64,000 bases of DNA from positions 62,001 to 126,000 of the forward strand of contig NZ_RQVE01000001.1 of assembly GCF_003992315.1 (NCBI RefSeq), given 5' to 3'. A program made the position numbers and the translations under genes. The notes below the pieces were generated by a model. That model did no database searches and was not told where the DNA came from. It saw nothing but the letters and a program-made list of their open reading frames with translations. The DNA comes from Veillonella sp. 3891 (GTDB taxonomy: Bacteria; Bacillota; Negativicutes; Veillonellales; Veillonellaceae). Positions within the stretch are counted from its first letter, which is position 1. Every line of letters starts with the position of its first letter. Positions 30,940-40,739 of the stretch are shown here, piece after piece.

Positions 30940-31360
30940 AAAAGGAAGAGCACGGCATACTCCTCGCAAACGGTATTTTATAATGTTTGTTCGGAGCACG
31001 CCGTGCTCTTCTTGTGTTTGTGTAATTTAGCTGGTAAGGAACGCCACGAAGTCTGCTACGCTTAACTGCGCTCCTTAGGGGATGTCGTGCTCTTCTGATA
31101 TTTGTGTTATGTGTGCAGGCAATCTAGCCATAAGGTTGCTACGCTTAACTACGTTCCTCGGAGGATGGTTTGCGTTGTTTTTTCAGGAGTATACTGCTCG
31201 TTTCTGCATTTCTATAATTTAGCTAGTAAGGAACGCCACAAGGCTACTACGCTTAACTGCGCTCCTTAGGGGATGTCGTGCTCTTCTTGTGTTTGTGTAA
31301 TTTGGTTAGTGAGATCCGCTACGAAGTCTGCTATGCTTAACTGTGTTCCTTAGGTGGATA
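30940..31360. repeat. Cluster 2 of interspersed palindromic repeats
   Basis: Same family as at 29.4-29.8 kb. A complete module A lies at 30945-31011 with stem GAAGAGCACGGC / GCCGTGCTCTTC. Right-half copies end near 31096, 31206 and 31287. Module B copies lie at about 31041-31080, 31126-31163, 31230-31272 and 31313-31352. The outer bases AGGAACGC and GCGTTCCT (or GCGCTCCT) of module B are themselves complementary. It fills the divergent gap between the LDH-family gene and queG; 31361-31520 holds nothing else I recognise. Confidence 0.8.
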
Positions 31361-31549
31361 TGGTGGCTTAATTGATGCGTGCGATTATTTTCAGATGTTT
31401 TGTAATGTATTTAGTGAATATATTATTATCTCGCTCTATGGATAATAAAACTGACTGCTTTTAATGAGTTTCCTAATTGGCGTAGGTTCTGTTCTTAATT
31501 AGCATGATACATGAGTGAGTGTTTATGTATCATACCTTGTAATGTATAG

Positions 31550-31562
31550 TATAATAAAAACA
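31550..31562 (+). promoter_or_regulatory. queG -10 box giving an apparently leaderless transcript
   Basis: TATAAT at 31550-31555 puts the predicted transcription start at about 31562, the A of the queG ATG. No Shine-Dalgarno-like sequence lies between. The -35 is weak. Confidence 0.55.
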
Positions 31563-32455
31563 TGACATTATTAGAACTTGAAAAATTAGCAAATGAACTG
31601 AATATTCCGGTGATAGGCGTGGCGCCGTGGCCATTGCCGGTGGAGGCATCGTTGCATTTGGATACGCCCTATCCTTGTCCGTTTACGAATGGAAGTATTG
31701 AAGAACGATTACAGGGGTCCACGACTATTGATTCACCGAAGTCCGCTATAGTCTGTTTGTTTCCCTATTATGTACCTAGGGAAGGAGTGACAAATTTAGC
31801 TAGGTACTGTTGGGGCGATGATTACCATATTGTGGTACGTCAGTATTTGGAACGACTGGTGGATGTGTTGCGTGAACGGTATCCTGACGACATGTACGAG
31901 ATTCACTGTGATACGTCACCTTTGGCGGACCGGTATATGGCGTACTTGGCGGGCCTGGGCTTTTATGGGTGGAACCAAACGTTTATCAACCCTACGTGGG
32001 GATCCTATACGGTGATTGGAACCATCATGACGACTTTAGCATTACCTCCTTCTTCGCCATTGAATCAGACCTGTTTACAATGTGGTGCTTGTTTGCGTGC
32101 TTGCCCTGGTAAAGCCTTACAAGGAGATCATTTAGATTATCGAACCTGTAAAAGTTATCTTACCCAATGTAAAGGGGAACTTTCAGAGGAAGAAAGACGA
32201 ATTATCGAAAAGACGCCACTTATTTTTGGTTGTGATGTATGCCAAGATGTGTGCCCTCATAATAGAAATGTTCCTATGACACCTATTCCTGAGTTCCAAC
32301 AGGCGACCTCATATATTGAGGTGGAGGAATTAAAGGGGATGACGAATAAAGAATTTAAAGCGAAGTACGGCCACAAAGCTTGGGCTTGGCGAGGAAAGAA
32401 AGTGTTGATTCGCAATGCAGAGATTGTTAGAAAGGAAAGATATGAGGGAAAGTAA
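31562..32455 (+). CDS. queG: Epoxyqueuosine reductase QueG
   Basis: A 297-residue iron-sulfur and cobalamin enzyme for the last step of queuosine synthesis on tRNA (epoxyqueuosine to queuosine). Two ferredoxin-like motifs carry the clusters: CLQCGACLRACP near residue 170 and CDVCQDVCPHN near residue 223. The YMAYLAGLGFYGWNQTFINP-like region contains the QueG active-site segment. At 297 residues it is shorter than E. coli QueG, lacking the C-terminal HEAT-like domain, as in some Firmicutes. The MFS gene starts inside its last codons. Confidence 0.92.
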   Translation: MTLLELEKLANELNIPVIGVAPWPLPVEASLHLDTPYPCPFTNGSIEERLQGSTTIDSPKSAIVCLFPYYVPREGVTNLARYCWGDDYHIVVRQYLERLVDVLRERYPDDMYEIHCDTSPLADRYMAYLAGLGFYGWNQTFINPTWGSYTVIGTIMTTLALPPSSPLNQTCLQCGACLRACPGKALQGDHLDYRTCKSYLTQCKGELSEEERRIIEKTPLIFGCDVCQDVCPHNRNVPMTPIPEFQQATSYIEVEELKGMTNKEFKAKYGHKAWAWRGKKVLIRNAEIVRKERYEGK

Positions 32456-33626
32456 GTCTGTTTCATTATTTTTAATTATATTCTTAGGATTGCTCACGGC
32501 AGTAACGCCATTAGCAACGGATATGTATTTGCCGTCACTGCCGATTATGCCTGGAGAACTACATACATCGGCATCGAATATTCAAATGACTATCGGCATT
32601 ATGACTATCGGGATTGCGATAGGACAATTGTTTGCAGGCCCCATTAGTGATGTGCTAGGTCGTAAAAAACCACTCATTGTGGGGAACCTACTTTGTGTAG
32701 TAGCCACTATTATTTGTGCTTATGCACCGAACATTGAAGTACTTTTGTTAGGTCGTTTTTTACAAGGTGTGACAGGATCATTTGGGGTGGTTATTTCTAA
32801 GGCTATCGCTCGTGATTATGCATCGGGGCCGGCTCTGATTAAACTGTTGGCATCGTTGATGATGGTCAATGGGTTGGCACCTGTTATAGCTCCGTTACTG
32901 GGAGGACAGATTTTAATCTATGAAACATGGCGATTTATTTTCGTCGTGTTGGCAGGATTTGCTCTAATTTTGTTGGTAGGTTCTGTTTTATTCCGTGAAA
33001 GTTTACCAACTGAACAACGTGTAGCAGGAGGTATCCAAGTAGCACTTAAGAATTACAAGATTTTGTTAAAAGATAAAGCTTTCTTAGGTCAATGTGGGAT
33101 TCAATGTTTTGCCTTTGGAGCGTTCTTTTGTTACATCAGTGGATCATCCTTTGTGTACCAAAATATATTTGGATTAGATGCGCAACAATTTAGTTACATA
33201 TTTGGTATCAATAGCTGTGGCATTATTCTGTTCAGCATGATAAGCTCTCGCTTGAGTAATGTCATCAAAGATTACCAATTATTACAAGGTAGTTTAACAG
33301 TCCTATTCTTAGGTTCGTCCTTGTTCTTAGGTGCTATGGCTCTAAACATGCCATTTTTGGCGGTAACAACGATTTTATTCTTTACTGTGGGCACGGTGTC
33401 TTTATTTGGTGCTGCTAGCTTCTCGATGGCTATGGCACATTATGGTCACCTAGCAGGCAGTGCATCTGCCTTATTAGGTTTTTTCTCTATGGTATCGGCG
33501 GGCATTGTGTCACCTATCGTGGGGATTGCTGGATCACATACTGCTATTCCTATGGGAATCACTATGGTGGTATGTTCTTTCATAGCCCTCGTGTGTTACT
33601 ATCGATTTGCGCGGCCTAGTATATAG
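32442..33626 (+). CDS. Bcr/CflA-family MFS drug efflux transporter
   Basis: A 394-residue major facilitator protein with 12 predicted membrane segments. ATG 32442 is chosen because GAAAGGAAAG lies just upstream; it overlaps the queG end. The first helix ends in TPLATDMYLPSLP, the signature of the Bcr/CflA/DHA1 12-TM group, and GPISDVLGRKKP is the MFS loop 2-3 motif. It probably exports small amphipathic compounds by proton antiport. The co-location with queG does not suggest a shared pathway. Confidence 0.9.
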   Translation: MRESKSVSLFLIIFLGLLTAVTPLATDMYLPSLPIMPGELHTSASNIQMTIGIMTIGIAIGQLFAGPISDVLGRKKPLIVGNLLCVVATIICAYAPNIEVLLLGRFLQGVTGSFGVVISKAIARDYASGPALIKLLASLMMVNGLAPVIAPLLGGQILIYETWRFIFVVLAGFALILLVGSVLFRESLPTEQRVAGGIQVALKNYKILLKDKAFLGQCGIQCFAFGAFFCYISGSSFVYQNIFGLDAQQFSYIFGINSCGIILFSMISSRLSNVIKDYQLLQGSLTVLFLGSSLFLGAMALNMPFLAVTTILFFTVGTVSLFGAASFSMAMAHYGHLAGSASALLGFFSMVSAGIVSPIVGIAGSHTAIPMGITMVVCSFIALVCYYRFARPSI

Positions 33627-33848
33627 GTATATCGCTACTATACTAGTATTTATGAATAGATAATTTTAGTGCTAGCATATATGGTAACATGCTCTATATC
33701 GGTATTGGCGGAAATAATAACACAATCGTATGCGTATATAGCGAAGCCGTTCTACAGTAGTATATGCTTAGTGGAAAAACAAGAATTTGTAAGGGGCAAA
33801 CAGGAATGTCTTCTTTTAAAAATATAGATAGAAAAGGGCTTCCTTTTA

Positions 33849-33994
33849 TTGACATGGACAGCTCTTGTCATGTATAATAATTGAGTCATAGTTTGGGTAC
33901 GCCCAACTATTGCAAGCCGCATGAAGAGGTCAATAATATTTGGCTTCGGCTAGATAACCGCATTCAGCGAGTACGAATACAAGGAGGTGTCATA
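33849..33994 (+). promoter_or_regulatory. rplU promoter and structured leader (L21 leader-like)
   Basis: TTGACA (33849-33854), 18-bp spacer, TATAAT (33873-33878); the start is near 33885. The roughly 110-nt leader can form a strong hairpin ATAGTT-GGG/CCC-AACTAT near 33888-33912 and further GC-rich pairings. Position and size fit the L21 leader of Firmicutes, which autoregulates rplU-rpmA. I could not check a covariance model. The preceding 33627-33848 shows nothing else I recognise. Confidence 0.6.
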
Positions 33995-34306
33995 ATGTAC
34001 GCAATTATTAAAACTGGTGGTAAACAATATCGCGTTTCCGAAGGCGATGTAATCACTATTGAAAAATTGGATGTAGCAGCTGAAGGAACTGTTTCTTTTG
34101 ACGAAGTTGTAACTGTAGTTAAAGACGGTGACGTTAAAGTTGGTACACCACTTGTGGACGGTGCAAAAGTTACTGGTACAGTACTTGAACATGGTAAAGC
34201 GAAAAAGATCTTGGTTTTCAAATACAAAGCGAAATCCAACTATCGTCGTCGTCAAGGCCATCGCCAACCATTCACTAAAGTTCGCATCGAAAAAATCGAG
34301 GCGTAA
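33995..34306 (+). CDS. rplU: 50S ribosomal protein L21
   Basis: A 103-residue bL21, starting at ATG 33995 after the strong AAGGAGGTG; the open frame upstream is the leader. [20 protein letters not shown] is the classic N-terminus and [27 protein letters not shown] the C-terminal rRNA-binding part. L21 binds 23S rRNA near L20. It forms an operon with prp and rpmA, a conserved set in Firmicutes. Confidence 0.97.
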   Translation: MYAIIKTGGKQYRVSEGDVITIEKLDVAAEGTVSFDEVVTVVKDGDVKVGTPLVDGAKVTGTVLEHGKAKKILVFKYKAKSNYRRRQGHRQPFTKVRIEKIEA

Positions 34307-34311
34307 GTATC

Positions 34312-34626
34312 ATGACTCACATTGATGTGAAACGCAATCGATTAGGGCAAATCATAGAATGTCATTTTCGAGGACATGCTGAAGCAGGTCCTTACGGAGA
34401 AGATATTGTATGTGCCGCTATATCTATGCTTTCACAGACATCGATCTTAGGTCTTCATGAGGTGGCTAAGCAATCCATGGAGTACGAAATAGAAGACGGT
34501 GAGTTACATATCCTACTTTCAGAACCTGTTACTGAAAGAGGACAAACTATATTAGAAACGATGCTTCTTGGTATCAAGAATGTGGCGGATCAATATAGTG
34601 ATTTTGTTAGAGTGAGTGAACAATAG
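34312..34626 (+). CDS. prp: Ribosomal-processing cysteine protease Prp
   Basis: A 104-residue protease that removes the N-terminal extension of ribosomal protein L27. The catalytic His and Cys are in FRGHAEAGPYGEDIVCAAIS (about residues 18-36). It is encoded between rplU and rpmA, as in Firmicutes, where Prp is essential for ribosome maturation in Staphylococcus aureus. The downstream L27 indeed carries the matching extension. Confidence 0.93.
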   Translation: MTHIDVKRNRLGQIIECHFRGHAEAGPYGEDIVCAAISMLSQTSILGLHEVAKQSMEYEIEDGELHILLSEPVTERGQTILETMLLGIKNVADQYSDFVRVSEQ

Positions 34627-34638
34627 GAGGTGAACTAC

Positions 34639-34926
34639 ATGTTATTCAATATCCAATTACAACTATTCGCATCTAAAAAAGGTGCTTCCAGTACAAAAAA
34701 TGGTCGTGATTCCGAGTCCAAACGTCTTGGAGTTAAATGCCATGACGGTTCTACTGTAAAAAGTGGTAACATTCTAGTTCGTCAACGTGGTACACATTTC
34801 CATCCAGGCGCTAACGTAGGTATCGGCAAAGATGATACTTTGTTTGCATTGGTTCCTGGCCGTGTAGCATTTGAACGTGCTGGTCGTTATAACCGTAAAG
34901 TTTCTGTATACCCTGTAGAAGCTTAA
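34639..34926 (+). CDS. rpmA: 50S ribosomal protein L27 (with Prp-cleavable extension)
   Basis: A 95-residue bL27 beginning at ATG 34639 after ATAGGAGGTGA. The N-terminal extension [11 protein letters not shown] resembles the Prp cleavage motif; cutting after LQLF would expose [19 protein letters not shown] as the mature N-terminus, which reaches the peptidyl-transferase centre. The remainder ([17 protein letters not shown]) is standard. Confidence 0.97.
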   Translation: MLFNIQLQLFASKKGASSTKNGRDSESKRLGVKCHDGSTVKSGNILVRQRGTHFHPGANVGIGKDDTLFALVPGRVAFERAGRYNRKVSVYPVEA

Positions 34927-34942
34927 TCATAACACATATAAG

Positions 34943-34977
34943 AGGTCACTAGATAGCAATATCTAGTGACCTTTTTG
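34943..34977 (+). terminator. Terminator of the rplU-prp-rpmA operon
   Basis: A perfect 13-bp stem (AGGTCACTAGATA / TATCTAGTGACCT) with a GCAA tetraloop, followed by TTTTTG: a very strong intrinsic terminator. Confidence 0.92.
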
Positions 34978-35310
34978 TTTTCTTAGTATGGGGGTGGTTA
35001 TTGGAAATAGGGTAATAAGATTTTGTAAGAATGATGTTTATCAGATATTTGGGATAGGGTTATAGGTTGTAAAAGGATATGACAGTTTTATAGTGAACAA
35101 ATGAATAGATGTATATTTCTGTTTATGCATACATAGTATTAATATTTGCTTTCATAATGTACACTAATTTTATATACATTGATTCCTAAGTGGAGTATAA
35201 TAAAAAGTAGGCTATATCTAATAAAATCGGTATAGTCCATATGTTACGACAAAGCCTAAAAAGATATAGGCTATCATAGATCTACTAAGTCAGTAGAAAA
35301 GGAGTTTACT
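34978..35310 (+). promoter_or_regulatory. hydG promoter region
   Basis: A 330-bp AT-rich gap. A -10 box TATAAT lies at 35196-35201, giving a leader of about 100 nt before hydG that contains TAGGCTATATCT and AGATATAGGCTA, an imperfect inverted pair. No gene is visible in the rest of the gap. Confidence 0.5.
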
Positions 35311-36729
35311 ATGTATGATGTACACTCTTCCAAGGCGGAAGAATTTATTAATCATGAAGAGATTCTAGCCACTCTAAAATATGCAGAAGAAAACAAGGAA
35401 AATCGTCCTTTGTTGGATGCCATATTAGAAAAGGCAAAAACTCGAGTAGGATTGAACCACCGCGAGGCGATGGTGATGTTAGAATGTCCCTTGCCAGAAT
35501 ATAAGGAGAAATTATTTGCCTTAGCAAAAGAGATTAAACAGGCGATTTATGGAAATCGTATTGTATTATTTGCTCCTTTGTATTTATCAAACTATTGCAT
35601 CAATGGTTGTGTCTATTGCCCATACCATGCAAAAAATAAGACCATTACTCGCAAAAAACTAAACCAAGACCAAGTGCGTGAAGAAGTGATGGCCCTAGAA
35701 GCAATGGGTCATAAACGGATTGTTATCGAATCTGGTGAACATCCATTGGAAAATCCATTGGAATATATTTTGGAATGTATTAATACGATTTACTCCATCA
35801 AAAAAGATAATGGTGAAATTCGTCGTGTGAACGTCAATATTGCGGCTTGTGAAGTAGAAGATTATCGCAAATTACATGAGGCAGGCATTGGTACGTATAC
35901 ATTGTTCCAAGAAACATATAATAAAGAAAACTATGAAGCCCTTCACCCAACAGGACCTAAGAGCGATTATGCATACCATACAACGGCTATGGACCGTGCT
36001 ATGGAGGCAGGCATCGATGACGTAGGCATTGGCGTTCTCTATGGATTGGAACATTACAAATATGACTTCGTAGGCTTGTTGATGCATGCAGAACATTTAG
36101 AAGCGAAGTTTGGCGTAGGGCCGCATACCATCAGTGTGCCTCGAATTTGTCCAGCCGATGATATCGATGTAGATGATTTTAGTAATGCTGTACCAGACGA
36201 TATTTTTGAAAAAATCGTCGCATTGATTCGTGTATCTGCACCGTATGCAGGTATGATTATGTCTACCCGTGAAAGTCAATCTATGCGTGAGCGTGGGTTA
36301 GCCTTGGGTATCTCTCAAATTTCTGGGGGATCTCGTACATCCGTTGGTGGCTATGTAGAGGAAGAACCAGAAGAAGAAAACTCTGCTCAATTTGATACGA
36401 GTGACCGCCGTTCCTTGGATGAAATTGTAGAATGGTTATTACAATTAGGATATGTACCTAGTTTTTGTACAGCTTGCTACCGTGAGGGACGTACAGGAGA
36501 CCGTTTCATGGCACTCGCTAAGAGCGGGCAAATTTCTAACTGTTGCCAACCGAATGCGTTAATGACATTGAAAGAATACTTACTAGATTATGCAGACGAG
36601 GACACAAAAGCTGTTGGTGCTGCTGTGATCGATGTGCAATTAGACTCTATTAAGAATGATCTGGTGAAAGAAAAATCCAAAGCCTATATTGCGCAAATGG
36701 AAGAGGGAGAACGTGACTTCCGATTCTAG
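35311..36729 (+). CDS. hydG: [FeFe]-hydrogenase H-cluster maturase HydG
   Basis: A 472-residue radical SAM tyrosine lyase that makes the CO and cyanide ligands of the hydrogenase H-cluster. The SAM cluster motif CINGCVYC (Cx3Cx2C) is near residue 96 in YLSNYCINGCVYCPYHAKN. The C-terminal auxiliary cluster motif (CTACYREGRTGDRFM near 385, then NCCQPNA near 410) separates HydG from the related ThiH. hydE, hydF and the hydrogenase are not in this window, so the maturation genes are scattered. AAAGGAG precedes the ATG. Confidence 0.95.
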   Translation: MYDVHSSKAEEFINHEEILATLKYAEENKENRPLLDAILEKAKTRVGLNHREAMVMLECPLPEYKEKLFALAKEIKQAIYGNRIVLFAPLYLSNYCINGCVYCPYHAKNKTITRKKLNQDQVREEVMALEAMGHKRIVIESGEHPLENPLEYILECINTIYSIKKDNGEIRRVNVNIAACEVEDYRKLHEAGIGTYTLFQETYNKENYEALHPTGPKSDYAYHTTAMDRAMEAGIDDVGIGVLYGLEHYKYDFVGLLMHAEHLEAKFGVGPHTISVPRICPADDIDVDDFSNAVPDDIFEKIVALIRVSAPYAGMIMSTRESQSMRERGLALGISQISGGSRTSVGGYVEEEPEEENSAQFDTSDRRSLDEIVEWLLQLGYVPSFCTACYREGRTGDRFMALAKSGQISNCCQPNALMTLKEYLLDYADEDTKAVGAAVIDVQLDSIKNDLVKEKSKAYIAQMEEGERDFRF

Positions 36730-36813
36730 TCAAAATTTGGTGCATAGGGTATAATATTTAATATATATTGTTTATATATTGAAGTTATAAACAGAAGATT
36801 GTGGGAGGACAGA

Positions 36814-38349
36814 ATGGAACAAAAAGAGATGGTTGTTGTCGTTGACTTTGGTGGTCAATATAACCAACTGATCGCGCGTCGTGTACGTGAAAATAATGTG
36901 TATTGTGAGGTATACCCGTACAATAAAGCATTAGAAAAAATTAAAGAATTACAGCCAAAAGGTATCATCTTCACAGGTGGTCCTGCTAGCGTATACGAAG
37001 AAAATGCTCCTAAAATGGAAGCAGAAGTATTTGAACTTGGCATTCCAGTATTGGGTATGTGTTACGGTATGCAATTTATGGCACATACATTAGGTGGCCA
37101 TGTTACATCTGCGGAAACACGCGAATTTGGTAAAACGCCAACTCAAGTGGATGTGTCCTCACCGCTATTTAAAGGACTTTCAGAAGAAGAAGTCGTATGG
37201 ATGAGCCATGTGGATTATGTGGCAAAAGTGCCAGAAGGTTTCAAAATCGTGGCGCATACAAAAGATTGCCCTGTGGCAGCGATGCAAAACGAAGAACGCC
37301 ATTTATACGCTATGCAATACCATGCAGAAGTGTTGCATACAGAACACGGCAAAGAAATGTTGCACAACTTCTTGTATGAAGTGTGCGGATGCACAGGCCA
37401 ATGGACGATGGCAAACTATGCAAAAACAGCTATTGAAGAAATCCGTAATACTGTAGGCGATGGCAAAGTATTGTTGGCGTTGTCTGGTGGAGTGGATAGC
37501 TCCGTAGCGGCAGCGTTAATTTCTAAAGCCGTAGGCGATCAATTGACTTGCATCTTCGTTGACCATGGTTTGATGCGTAAAAACGAAGGCGACGAAGTAG
37601 AAGAAGCGTTCAAAGATTCTGGTATGCATTTCATTCGTGTGGATGCAGAAGAGCGTTTCTTGACAAAGTTAGCAGGTCTTGATGATCCAGAAGCAAAACG
37701 TAAAGCTATCGGTGAAGAATTCATCCGTTTTTTTGAAGATGAAGGCCGTAAAATTGGTTCCGTGGACTTCTTAGCACAAGGTACCATTTATCCAGATGTG
37801 ATCGAATCTGGTACTGGTGAAGCAGAAGTGATTAAATCTCACCACAACGTAGGTGGCTTGCCTGCAGTAGTAGACTTTAAAGGTTTAATCGAACCTCTTC
37901 GCAACTTGTTCAAAGACGAAGTTCGTCAATTAGGTGCAGAACTTGGCTTGGCAGATTACCTTGTATGGCGCCAACCATTCCCAGGTCCAGGCCTTGCCAT
38001 CCGTGTAATGGGTGAAGTGACAAAAGATAAACTAGACGTATTGCGTGATGCGGACTATATTTTCCGTGATGAAATCGCAAAAGCTGGTTTAGATCGTTCT
38101 ATCAATCAATACTTTGCTGTCTTAACAAGCACACGCACAGTAGGCGTTATGGGTGACTTCCGTACCTATGATTACACATTGGCATTGCGTGGTGTGACCA
38201 CAACTGACTTCATGACAGCTGATTGGGCTCGTATCCCTTATGATGTATTGGATACTATCTCCCGCCGCATCGTGAACGAAGTGAACCACATCAACCGTAT
38301 CGTGTATGATATTACAAGTAAACCACCAGCAACCATTGAGTGGGAATAA
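36814..38349 (+). CDS. guaA: GMP synthase (glutamine-hydrolysing)
   Basis: A 511-residue enzyme converting XMP to GMP. ATG 36814 is used (GGGAGG upstream). The glutamine amidotransferase domain has the catalytic Cys in [15 protein letters not shown] (about residue 83). The ATP-pyrophosphatase P-loop [10 protein letters not shown] is near residue 224. The C-terminal dimerisation domain ends in PPATIEWE. The 3' end is a known integration hotspot for genomic islands, and a foreign island does begin right after this stop. A TATAAT at 36750-36755 is a plausible promoter. Confidence 0.98.
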   Translation: MEQKEMVVVVDFGGQYNQLIARRVRENNVYCEVYPYNKALEKIKELQPKGIIFTGGPASVYEENAPKMEAEVFELGIPVLGMCYGMQFMAHTLGGHVTSAETREFGKTPTQVDVSSPLFKGLSEEEVVWMSHVDYVAKVPEGFKIVAHTKDCPVAAMQNEERHLYAMQYHAEVLHTEHGKEMLHNFLYEVCGCTGQWTMANYAKTAIEEIRNTVGDGKVLLALSGGVDSSVAAALISKAVGDQLTCIFVDHGLMRKNEGDEVEEAFKDSGMHFIRVDAEERFLTKLAGLDDPEAKRKAIGEEFIRFFEDEGRKIGSVDFLAQGTIYPDVIESGTGEAEVIKSHHNVGGLPAVVDFKGLIEPLRNLFKDEVRQLGAELGLADYLVWRQPFPGPGLAIRVMGEVTKDKLDVLRDADYIFRDEIAKAGLDRSINQYFAVLTSTRTVGVMGDFRTYDYTLALRGVTTTDFMTADWARIPYDVLDTISRRIVNEVNHINRIVYDITSKPPATIEWE

Positions 38350-38394
38350 AAAATAGATATAATGAAAGCCAGTAGAACTTTGGAACTGCTGGCT
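38338..38394 (+). repeat. guaA 3' end and terminator, left boundary of the island (att-like)
   Basis: TTGAGTGGGAATAA (guaA end, from 38336) and the following GTGAAAGCCAG-like terminator hairpin (38367-38394) recur in altered form at 45212-45268. The pair brackets the island. The stem is AGCCAGTAG / CTGCTGGCT with one G-T pair, then TTTTG. Confidence 0.7.
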
Positions 38395-38480
38395 TTTGTT
38401 TTGTAGTTTTACTGTTGTTCTTTGAGTTTTGTTGGCTAAAGATTCGTATTGAGTAGTTATTGCAATTTCTGCAATAATCA

Positions 38481-39520
38481 GGCTCTATAATATATTTTGG
38501 GGGGGACAGCAATAGCCATCCCCCCAGGATATATTTTTTGCATAAAATAGGCATATCATTCAGTTTACTTTACAATATAAGTAACGACATAAATAAGAAA
38601 GGACTGAAGCATCTGCCTACATTAGATTATACCGAACTTTTTACAAATATCAAAACATAATTTATTTATGACATCGTATTTGATGAAGAAAGTAAAACTG
38701 TCACCTATTACATCAAATTACCTAGAAAACTTCATACTTGCCCTAAGTGTGGATCTGTACACACAGAAGTAAAAGGATATTATACCCGTACCATCAACTT
38801 AGCTACAGAGGTAAGTACATCATTTAATCACTACCAGAAGATTTGCAAGCATAACCAACGTAGATACCGATGCAACTCTTGTGGTAAAACTTTCGATGAA
38901 AAGAACTCTTTTATAGGAAGGTATTTGCAGATGAATAAAGCTGTCATCGCTACGATAATGCACAAGTTACAAGGAACTTACAGCTATACGGATATTGCCA
39001 AAGAGGTCAATGTGTCAGTTACCACTGTCATTCGAATGTTCACTAAGACATTCAACCTCGGAATACCAGCTCATTTACCACTAACGCTAGCCATTGATGA
39101 GTTTAGAGGAAATGCTGGTGGTCATAAATTCCAGGTCATCGTCACAGATCCAAAAGGTAAACGAGTACTAGATATCTTACCTGAAAAAAGCGAGGTAGCT
39201 TTGTTTAGCTACTTTAAATAATTTAGTTTGCAAGAACGCTCCAAGATGCGGTATCTGGTCATGGACATGTCCGAGTTTTTCCGTTCCAAAATGAGGAAGC
39301 TATTTCCAAATGCTACTATTATTGCAGATTGATTCCATCTAGTGCGACTGGTAGGATGGGCTTTGAGAATGTACGTAAACGTGAGCAGAAGCGATTTAAG
39401 AACGCAGGCTCTTACATTAAACGGTCTCGCAAACTATGTCGCAAGGTATTCCACATGCTCTCTGAAGGGGAACGTATTCGACTATTTGAGGTGCTGCGCA
39501 AGTCTGATGATTAAAAAAGT
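38481..39520 (+). pseudogene. ISL3-family transposase remnant
   Basis: Degenerate insertion sequence. GGCTCTATAATATATTTTGG at 38481 resembles an ISL3-type left end. Coding remnants in one frame from about 38607 include LPTLDYTELFTNIKT, a zinc-ribbon (CPKCGS ... CNSCGKTF), an HTH and the DEFRG segment of the DDE domain. An in-frame TAA interrupts it at 38658; others lie near 39219 and 39331, and a frameshift occurs near 39350. The C-terminal part and the right inverted repeat are missing, so the element is inactive. Confidence 0.8.
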
Positions 39521-39526
39521 TCCTAT

Positions 39527-40581
39527 ATGAATATCAGAAGTCAAAACAACAGACTTTGTAAGGAACATAACTTATCTGTCATCAACCGAGAAACACAGAG
39601 GGAAATCAACGAAATTAAGCGAAGAAAATTTGTAAATTGGCATGAGGATAAAAAAGACAGTAGCTACAAGTCGAGACTTCTGTTTGATATTGATAGAAGT
39701 ATAAAGCAGTCCGTTGATGGACAGGACTTTCTATCTAAAATGGAAAGCTATGGATACGAGATAAAATTCGGTAAGCATATTGCTTTTAGAAGTAATAATC
39801 AGCGGAGATTTACCCGAGCAAAGATGATTGGAGAAAACTATACCGAAGAACGGATTAAAGTTAGGATTCTGAATAAAGAAAAAGAACTTGGCAATATCAT
39901 CGACATCAAGAAGAATGAAAAAGTGAAGTCGAGCAAAGGATATGAGCGTTGGGCTACGAAACATAACCTTAAAACAGCAGCTTCTAAACTTATTGAAATT
40001 AGAGACAGGGGATTTAATTCGATGGAAGAATTGGAGCATGGTATCAGCCGAATCTCAATCGAAAAGAATGAGTTGAAGCGAGAATTTGATAAGCTGTCAT
40101 GGGAGCAAAAAAGATAAAGGAAGTAGTAAAGCATATTCAAATCTGTATCAGCAAAAGAGTACATTATGAAGGTTATCGTAAAAATCTAAATGATAAAATT
40201 TATATGATGATGAATCGAAAAGATGTGAAGGCTTATAAGAAGTCTTATGAGGAAATAGATATTTTCCTTAAGCAATTTCCGCACTTGAAACATATGGTAT
40301 TGGGAGAAATAAAAATAAAATCAGGTAAAAAGCTTTTCAGGAAATTAAATGAGTATTCCAAAGAGTTACAGGTTAAACAAGGGGAGATAATCAAGAAACA
40401 CAATTCATTATTAAAACAGTATGATGAATTGAAGTATCTGAAAAATAATATGAATGAGTATCTAGGTAAGGATAAAACAGAGAAAAAAGAATCAGTTAAT
40501 GAATATGTTAAGAGACAACAGATTGAAAATAAGGATTTGAATAAAGCAGAGGTGAAAAAATTAAAGAACATTGAGCGATAA
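39527..40581 (+). pseudogene. Relaxase (mobilisation protein) C-terminal remnant, frameshifted
   Basis: Two adjoining frames (39527-40117 and 40099-40581) together read as the C-terminal part of a MobA-like relaxase of integrative or mobilisable elements. NRLCKEHNLSVI, FLSKMESYGYEIKFGKHIAF and RRFTRAKMIGENYTEERIK are typical of the region after the HUH nuclease domain, which is absent. The frames join at a run of six A at 40107-40112; one additional A would restore a continuous protein. The second part is a Lys/Glu-rich coiled coil. It is a relic of a mobilisable element. Confidence 0.7.
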
Positions 40582-40670
40582 TGATATGTTTAGTTCAGGT
40601 TTGTAAATGCATTAACTATTTTTGCTGACGACAAAGATGGAGAGATTTTCTAATGATGATGTGAGATTTA

Positions 40671-40699
40671 TTGGATAAATTGCCTAATTATGATATAAT
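40671..40699 (+). promoter_or_regulatory. Promoter of the defence operon
   Basis: TTGGAT (40671-40676), 17-bp spacer, TATAAT (40694-40699), ahead of the methyltransferase gene. Confidence 0.6.
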
Positions 40700-40739
40700 A
40701 TAACAAACCATAACTGTGTTATTTTTAGGAGGTACTAAA

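Noticed and set aside
29403-31360. CRISPR array
   Set aside because: Repeats are palindromic, of variable length and spacing, with no unique equal-length spacers and no cas genes.
33881-33994. Longer N-terminus for ribosomal protein L21
   Set aside because: This interval is the structured 5' leader after a strong promoter; the conserved L21 start is at 33995 after AAGGAGGTG.
38925-39221. Intact 98-residue transposase-like gene
   Set aside because: Similar coding sequence continues on both sides beyond stop codons, so it is a fragment of a broken ISL3-type gene.
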